Shown here one piece after another: positions 59,259-64,000 of a DNA stretch of 64,000 nt (position 1 is its first letter; every line of letters begins with the position of its first letter). The DNA lies in contig DASUKN010000075.1 in assembly GCA_036278715.1 (NCBI GenBank), forward strand, positions 1-64,000, given 5' to 3'. Both the position numbers and the translations under genes were made by a program. The notes below the pieces were generated by a model. The model saw nothing but the letters and a program-made list of their open reading frames with translations, made no database searches and was not told where the DNA came from. This stretch comes from Udaeobacter sp025935755. Lineage in GTDB: Bacteria; Verrucomicrobiota; Verrucomicrobiia; Chthoniobacterales; UBA10450.

Positions 59259-61085
59259 TCACAGATCGCCGCGTTGTTTCAGGCGCGCGATGGTTTCCGG
59301 CATCATGCGATGACCGAAATGTCCTTGTCTCACCCGTAACAATTCCGAGCCGCGCCACGTTCGGTGGATTGCTTCGATTTCTGCGGGTGGAGCAATCGAA
59401 TCGAACTCCCCGGTGACGAACAGAATTCGTTTTGGATCGCATGCCGGCCTGCCGTGCAAAGGCGAGCTCAGGTGAAAATGCCGCGCAACCATGGCGCGCT
59501 CGACGTTTGCCTGAACCAGTTCGCGTCGAAGGCGGCGCGCCGCAGGGCTCTCCCAGATAGCGTGCTCCACGTTTACGATGGGCGACATTAATGCCACAAA
59601 CCGGAAATCGCTCTCGACGAGCGTCAGCAAAGCGCCAACCCATCCGCCGTAACTGGTGGCCAGCACACCAAATTCGCGACAGCCGTGTTCTCGCAGCGAT
59701 TCGATTATTTGCCGCACTTCGATGACACCCTGACGCAGGGCTTCCGCGTTGCGAACCAGGTCCGGTGTGATCGCGAGTTCGCCATTCCAGTAACCAGTAG
59801 GAACACGCGAAAAATGGTACGGCAAATGAACAAAACATGCGTTCCAGCCGATCTTATTGAATCGCTCCGCCCAGCGGTGATGCCCCACCGGACTCGATGA
59901 CATCAACGCGTGCAGCAAAAACACTGTCGGTGCTTCGGTCCAACTGTATGAATTAGTTCGGAAGAAATCCGCGCGCGCAGTATTGTTTGCCCCGAAAGCT
60001 GTTTTGATCGGGCTGCGCCACGACAACGTAGTGATTGGTCCATCGCCGTTCCCATTCACGGACGGCTTTGAATCTGATCCACCATTGGTCGCGATCTGTG
60101 GCGGAGAAACATAGTATTCATGTGGCGAGAGTCGCTCGCAGGCTATCAGGTAACGCTCCATGTGTTGTCGACTGTCGCCATTCAGCGGGTGACGCCGATG
60201 AAGCCAGTTGATCGATGCGCAGAGCAGCGAATCTACGGTGGTCGCCGTCGCACGACGTAATCCGTCATTCCGAGCGAAGCGAACCGAAGTCGATGAATCC
60301 CGCGATGTTGCCGGTTCATCCTGCAACGGGCTTTGACAGTCTGGCCTCGCGGACCGCGTCCGCTGCGTTGCAGCTCGACGCTGCTCAGGATGACGGCGTG
60401 ATTCGGTGCGTTCTCGCGGCGACTGTGGCAGATCATCCGTCGTCAGATGAAATTTTTCTCGCAACTCAGCGTAAAGATTTTTGAAAGCGGCAGCCAATTC
60501 GGATTCGATTCGTTCACGCGCATCAGACTTCTGAAGTCCTGCAGAGGCTGAGATCGGTTTTCCAAACGCAAGCCACACCGGTGTGCGCCGGAGTGGCAGC
60601 CACTGTTTCTTCAAATAAAACCGATCTGTACCGAGGACGACGCACGGCACAATGGGAACATTTGAGATCTGTGCGAGCGTCGCTACGCCGGCACGGAGCG
60701 GTGCGCCTTCGAGCAAAGAACGCACCCCGTCGCGAATGCCGCCCTCAGGAAAAATCCCCACGATACGTCCACGCTTTAGCCGATCGATTGCAGTACGAAT
60801 CGTTTTTAGATCGGCGCGGTCCCGCTCTGCCGGGAACGCATCGATTGAGCGCAGAAATAAACGGAGGGCCGGCGGTCGAAAAAATTCGGCCATAGTCATC
60901 CAATCAATCTTCCGGCGAACGTTCAGGCCTATCAGGAATGGGTCGAAGTGACTGATGTGATTTGAGGCGAGCAGAAAACCTCCGGTACGGTTTACGTTTT
61001 CACGCCCAAGGACATAAACACGCGCGACACAGTCAAACACCAATTTCACCAACAACTTGCCAGCGAGGTACACGGCCGTTTTCAT
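59259..61085 (-). CDS. Fusion of PlsC-type acyltransferase and alpha/beta hydrolase
   Basis: A 608-aa two-domain protein. Residues 1-210 form a 1-acyl-glycerol-3-phosphate acyltransferase-like domain with H43-x4-D48 (SNHISHFDPF) and IFPEGGIRDG. Residues ~330-608 form an alpha/beta hydrolase: nucleophile S478 in VLATSYGGWVGAL, acid in VTGEFDSIAPP, and His in QGHFGH near the end. The linker (residues ~231-274) is the translation of a dispersed inverted-repeat element (RRHPEQRRAATQ...). An N-terminal hydrophobic stretch may hold it at the membrane. The pairing suggests lipid remodelling, for example acyl removal and re-addition, but this is inference. Confidence 0.83.
   Translation of the reverse strand: MKTAVYLAGKLLVKLVFDCVARVYVLGRENVNRTGGFLLASNHISHFDPFLIGLNVRRKIDWMTMAEFFRPPALRLFLRSIDAFPAERDRADLKTIRTAIDRLKRGRIVGIFPEGGIRDGVRSLLEGAPLRAGVATLAQISNVPIVPCVVLGTDRFYLKKQWLPLRRTPVWLAFGKPISASAGLQKSDARERIESELAAAFKNLYAELREKFHLTTDDLPQSPRERTESRRHPEQRRAATQRTRSARPDCQSPLQDEPATSRDSSTSVRFARNDGLRRATATTVDSLLCASINWLHRRHPLNGDSRQHMERYLIACERLSPHEYYVSPPQIATNGGSDSKPSVNGNGDGPITTLSWRSPIKTAFGANNTARADFFRTNSYSWTEAPTVFLLHALMSSSPVGHHRWAERFNKIGWNACFVHLPYHFSRVPTGYWNGELAITPDLVRNAEALRQGVIEVRQIIESLREHGCREFGVLATSYGGWVGALLTLVESDFRFVALMSPIVNVEHAIWESPAARRLRRELVQANVERAMVARHFHLSSPLHGRPACDPKRILFVTGEFDSIAPPAEIEAIHRTWRGSELLRVRQGHFGHRMMPETIARLKQRGDL
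60264..60394. repeat. GTCATTCCGAGCGAAG element inside a coding sequence
   Basis: A 131-bp element. The left end is GTCATTCCGAGCGAAGCGAA; the reverse complement of the right end is GTCATCCTGAGCAGCGTCGA. It lies in frame in the linker of the acyltransferase-hydrolase gene without interrupting it. Confidence 0.68.
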
Positions 61086-61203
61086 CTGTACATCTCGAAT
61101 TGTCGAGGGACCTTCCCGATCGAAAAGTTATTTTTTCCGGCTGATTGAATTTTTGAACGTGGTATTGTGTTACCGGTTCCAAAGCAGTTGTCGGTCAGAG
61201 TCT

Positions 61204-61497
61204 ATGAAACCGAGGAGTCCTTCCACGGGCGGCAAGGGACGCTTTCCGCAGACGGAGTATTTTTTTCATTCGGGTTTTGGTCGATGGAACGGCCATTTTT
61301 GGTCTTCAGACGGAGACGATAGATCGCGGTTCAGAAATCTTTTCGATCTCGGACGTGAATACCGCCTTGAAGCGGCACGGGAACGTGCACGGGAGATGGC
61401 CGCGTTTGCTGTCATTGTCCTCACTTCCGCCTGGCCGGTGGTTTACATGATCGTGACGGTCGTGAAATTGCTCAGCAAAGGGCGGCCGTTGACCTGA
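61204..61497 (+). CDS. Small single-pass membrane protein, unknown
   Basis: A 97-aa protein from the ATG at 61204. The N-terminal half is soluble and aromatic-rich (FPQTEYFFHSGFGRWNGHFWSSDGDDRSRF), followed by a charged helix (REYRLEAARERAREMAAF) and one membrane helix (AVIVLTSAWPVVYMIVTVVKLL). No family is recognised. It lies between the divergent fusion gene and the convergent putA. An open frame upstream to 61057 overlaps the fusion gene's 5' end and is not credible. Confidence 0.6.
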   Translation: MKPRSPSTGGKGRFPQTEYFFHSGFGRWNGHFWSSDGDDRSRFRNLFDLGREYRLEAARERAREMAAFAVIVLTSAWPVVYMIVTVVKLLSKGRPLT

Positions 61498-61517
61498 TCC
61501 TTGCGCTGTTCGAACCC

Positions 61518-64000
61518 TTATTTTCGCTGTTTAGGCCAGAGAAATTCGTCCCGATACTCCGGCGATTTTTCCGGAGCGAATCCGTGGCGGCTAATGTTTT
61601 CGGTCACTACCCGCGGCACCAGAAAGTTCAAAAGATAATCTTCCCCGCCGGCCTTGGTACCGCCGCCGCTCATTTTAAACCCACCAAATGGATGACGGCC
61701 AACGATCGCACCCGTGCACGAGCGATTGATATAAACGTTGCCGGCTTCCAATCGGGCTTTAACCCGCTCGATATTATCCGGGCTGCGCGAGAAGAAGCCG
61801 CCGGTCAATGCATAGTCGGTTCCGTTCGCGATTTCGAGCGCTTCGTCCAGATCGCGCGCTTTCAGCACACTCAGCACCGGGCCGAAGATTTCTTCGCGCG
61901 CGATGCGCATGTTCGGTTTTACATCCGTGAAAATTGTCGGTGGAACGAAATATCCATGCGGCGGGACTTCCTTTGCCTGGTAAGCAAGTTTAGCCTCTTT
62001 TTTCCCGATCTCGATGTATTGCAGGATGCGCCGGTACGCGGCTTCATCGATAACAGGACCGACCATGATGCCTGGCTCCGCGGGATTGCCGACTCGCAGA
62101 CTGGCTGCTGCCGGAATTAAACGTTCCATCACGCGATCGTAATTTTCTTCCAGCAGAATCAGGCGCGCCAGGGCGGAGCACTTCTGTCCCTGAAAGCCAA
62201 ATGCCGAGTAAATGGAATACATGATCGTCTCGTCGAGATCTGCGTCGGCATCAACGATCATCGCATTTTTGCCGCCCATCTCGCAGATCACTCTTTTCAA
62301 CTCGCGCTGACCGGGCCGTGTGATCCCGGCAGATTCCCAGATTTTCAGTCCGACTTCACGCGAACCAGTGAACGCGATTAAATCGACGTCTTTGTGATCG
62401 ACCAAATGCGCGCCGATGACCGAGCCCTGCCCCGATAAGAAATTCAATACGCCGGGTGGAACGCCTGCTTCTTCGAACACCTGCATCAGCATGGCGCCGC
62501 AGACAATCGATTGTTCGGACGGTTTCATGATCACGGCATTGCCGGTAACCACTCCAGCCGCCGCCATGCCGCAGAGAATTGCGATTGGAAAATTCCAGGG
62601 CGCGATTACGAACGCCACGCCGCGCGGCAAGTAATGATGATAACTTTCCTCGCCAGGCACCTGTTGCGTGAGCTTGGGCCGCCCGAGTCGTCGCATTTGC
62701 TGCGCGTAAAACGTGCAGAAATCGATCGCCTCGCGGATATCGCCGTCGGCTTCGGCCCATGGTTTGCCAACTTCAAAAATTTCTACTGCCGAAAGTTCGA
62801 AGCGCCTGCGTTCCAGGATCTCCCCTACGCGCTCCAGCAACCGCGCCCGCTCCTCGACAGGCGTCCATCGCCATTTCTCGAATGCCGCGCGCGCAGCTTT
62901 AACAGCACGTTCGGCTTCATCGATGCCAGCCTCGGTTCCGTACCCGACAATCTCGGTCGGCTCGGCTGGATTCACCGAAGGCGTCAGATTGTCGGTGAAA
63001 ACTTTTTCGCCTCCGATGTACAACGGATATTTTTCGCCCAAGCGCTTTCGCACGTCGCGCAAAGCACTTTGCATTTTGTCCTGACTGTCTTTGTAAATGA
63101 AACTCACAAGTGATGCGTTTCGGAAACTATGGCCAGCTGTTGCGTTAAGTGAAGCATCATTTTTTTGATCCGATCCACTGGAGCGGCTGGGAGAGCCAGT
63201 ATCTGTTGCAGCCGCGGATTTGATCAGCTCTTCTGGATCACGCAGCAACTCTTTCGCTGGCACGTTTTCGGCGAATTTCGCGCGCAAAAATCCTTCGTTC
63301 GAGGTGTTCTCGAGCAGGCGTCGAACGAGGTAAGCCATACCGGGCAGCAATTCACCGATCGGGCAATATTCCCGGACCCGATATCCCATTTCCACCAGTG
63401 CGCGTTTGATCGGACCCGCCATCCCGTAAAGCAGTTGGAATTCGAATCGGCCCGGATCAATGCCGAGTTCATCCGCGACTGCTTGCGCGTGCGCGATGCT
63501 CCGGACGTTATGCGAACCAAATGCCGGAGTAACGATGGAATTATTCTCGAAAAGCACGCGCGTAAGCTTTTCGAAATTCGCGTCGCTCTCTGGCTTCTGA
63601 AGAAACACCGGAGGATTCGATCCGTTCTGGCCCGATTTCGTTGTTTCGTAATCCCAATATGCGCCTTTCACCAGGCGAACTGCGAAACGGGTGCCGCGCG
63701 CGCGACCCCATTCAATCAAGTCGCGCAGATCGTCCTCTGAGTCGCGCAAGTATGCCTGGACCACGATCCCGGCATGGGGCCAATCCTTGAACTCTGGTTC
63801 GATCAAAATGGATTTGAACAGCTCAAGAGTCATGTTTTTGAGCGCGTAGCTCTCCATGTCGACATTGATAAATGCGCCTAGCTCGCGTGCCCGGCGAAAA
63901 AGCGGCCGAAGTTTGGTGCTGATATGTGCGATCGCATCCGCTGGAGCAGCGGGACTAATTTGCGAATACAGGGCAGATATTTTGACCGACAGGTTTACGA
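61518..64000 (-). CDS. putA: Bifunctional proline dehydrogenase / P5C dehydrogenase PutA, 5' end cut by window
   Basis: Oxidises proline to glutamate in two steps. At least 827 codons are seen and the frame is open to the window edge. The proline dehydrogenase part contains NLSVKISALYSQISP near the edge, then NVDMESYALKNMTLELF, VRLVKGAYWDYE and QLLYGMA. From about 270 codons before the middle the aldehyde dehydrogenase part begins: WNFPIAILCGMAAAG, FTGSREVGLKIWESAG, EMGGKNAMIVDADADLDE and the catalytic Cys in FGFQGQKCSALARLI. The internal Met at 63857 is not the true start. No DNA-binding ribbon-helix-helix is visible in the part present. Confidence 0.94.
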   Translation of the reverse strand, partial: VNLSVKISALYSQISPAAPADAIAHISTKLRPLFRRARELGAFINVDMESYALKNMTLELFKSILIEPEFKDWPHAGIVVQAYLRDSEDDLRDLIEWGRARGTRFAVRLVKGAYWDYETTKSGQNGSNPPVFLQKPESDANFEKLTRVLFENNSIVTPAFGSHNVRSIAHAQAVADELGIDPGRFEFQLLYGMAGPIKRALVEMGYRVREYCPIGELLPGMAYLVRRLLENTSNEGFLRAKFAENVPAKELLRDPEELIKSAAATDTGSPSRSSGSDQKNDASLNATAGHSFRNASLVSFIYKDSQDKMQSALRDVRKRLGEKYPLYIGGEKVFTDNLTPSVNPAEPTEIVGYGTEAGIDEAERAVKAARAAFEKWRWTPVEERARLLERVGEILERRRFELSAVEIFEVGKPWAEADGDIREAIDFCTFYAQQMRRLGRPKLTQQVPGEESYHHYLPRGVAFVIAPWNFPIAILCGMAAAGVVTGNAVIMKPSEQSIVCGAMLMQVFEEAGVPPGVLNFLSGQGSVIGAHLVDHKDVDLIAFTGSREVGLKIWESAGITRPGQRELKRVICEMGGKNAMIVDADADLDETIMYSIYSAFGFQGQKCSALARLILLEENYDRVMERLIPAAASLRVGNPAEPGIMVGPVIDEAAYRRILQYIEIGKKEAKLAYQAKEVPPHGYFVPPTIFTDVKPNMRIAREEIFGPVLSVLKARDLDEALEIANGTDYALTGGFFSRSPDNIERVKARLEAGNVYINRSCTGAIVGRHPFGGFKMSGGGTKAGGEDYLLNFLVPRVVTENISRHGFAPEKSPEYRDEFLWPKQRK

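Noticed and set aside
1..64000. CRISPR array
   Set aside because: No regularly spaced direct repeats were seen. The repeated motifs are dispersed inverted repeats with irregular spacing.

Overview
The window looks like chromosomal DNA of a Gram-negative soil-type bacterium, most likely Verrucomicrobiota (Chthoniobacterales / Candidatus Udaeobacter-like). This is an inference from gene content: a lipid A gene (lpxK), a LolC/E-type permease, LL-diaminopimelate aminotransferase (dapL), hopanoid genes (hpnH, shc), a short EF-Ts, and many small inverted-repeat elements scattered between and inside genes. No 16S rRNA is present, so the placement is not proven. Base composition by eye is in the mid-50s % G+C and looks even along the window.

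Layout. 1-11.5 kb: the 3' part of an exported amidohydrolase, then rplA-rplJ-rplL-rpoB-rpoC behind a good sigma70-type promoter. 11.5-15.3 kb: a cobalamin adenosyltransferase, then an outer-membrane-type protein, an exported FMN-binding protein, ApbE flavin transferase and a four-helix membrane protein with several histidines. These read as an extracytosolic flavin/heme electron-transfer module. 15.4-16.8 kb: rpsB-tsf. 16.8-20.4 kb: a secreted PQQ-type beta-propeller and a LigD-type ligase (phosphoesterase + ligase). 20.4-21 kb: a non-coding stretch full of hairpin repeats and a remnant of a second ligase 3' end. 21-24.2 kb: glycosyltransferase and glycogen-debranching-type enzyme. 24.2-25.6 kb: purS, a YqaE/Pmp3-type membrane peptide and purQ. 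25.6-32 kb: an SRPBCC-like protein, tyrS, a secreted hypothetical, dodecin, a small membrane protein, an RlmI-like methyltransferase, thrB and lpxK. 32-38.8 kb: the LigD polymerase domain as a separate gene, a CBU_0592-like membrane protein, three cupins, a SLOG/'molybdenum carrier' protein, a LolC/E-type permease, a DUF2237 protein, a VOC protein and a 2H phosphoesterase. 38.9-48.1 kb: a metallophosphoesterase, a nucleotidyltransferase, then a minus-strand series of TPR, AI-2E-type transporter, TPR, a tiny AURKAIP1/COX24-like protein and an M3 metallopeptidase. 48.2-54.9 kb: MarC, a lipoprotein, hpnH-shc, superoxide dismutase and dapL. 54.9-64 kb: a sigma-factor-like/anti-sigma-like pair, tRNA-Met plus a tRNA remnant, a lipase-maturation-factor-like protein, an SGNH hydrolase, an acyltransferase-alpha/beta-hydrolase fusion, a small membrane protein and the 3' part of putA.

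The two most distinctive things are the flavinylation/electron-transfer cluster at 12.2-15.3 kb and a degenerate family of short elements with imperfect terminal inverted repeats (core GTCATTCYGAGCGAAG). I count about seven copies of the latter. One sits in frame in the linker of the DNA ligase and another in the linker of the acyltransferase-hydrolase fusion. Other small repeat families (TTGTAGGGC...GCCCTACAA; a 35-bp GGCGTTGGACGTT unit; GC-rich hairpins) are also present. No CRISPR array, rRNA, intact insertion sequence or prophage was seen.
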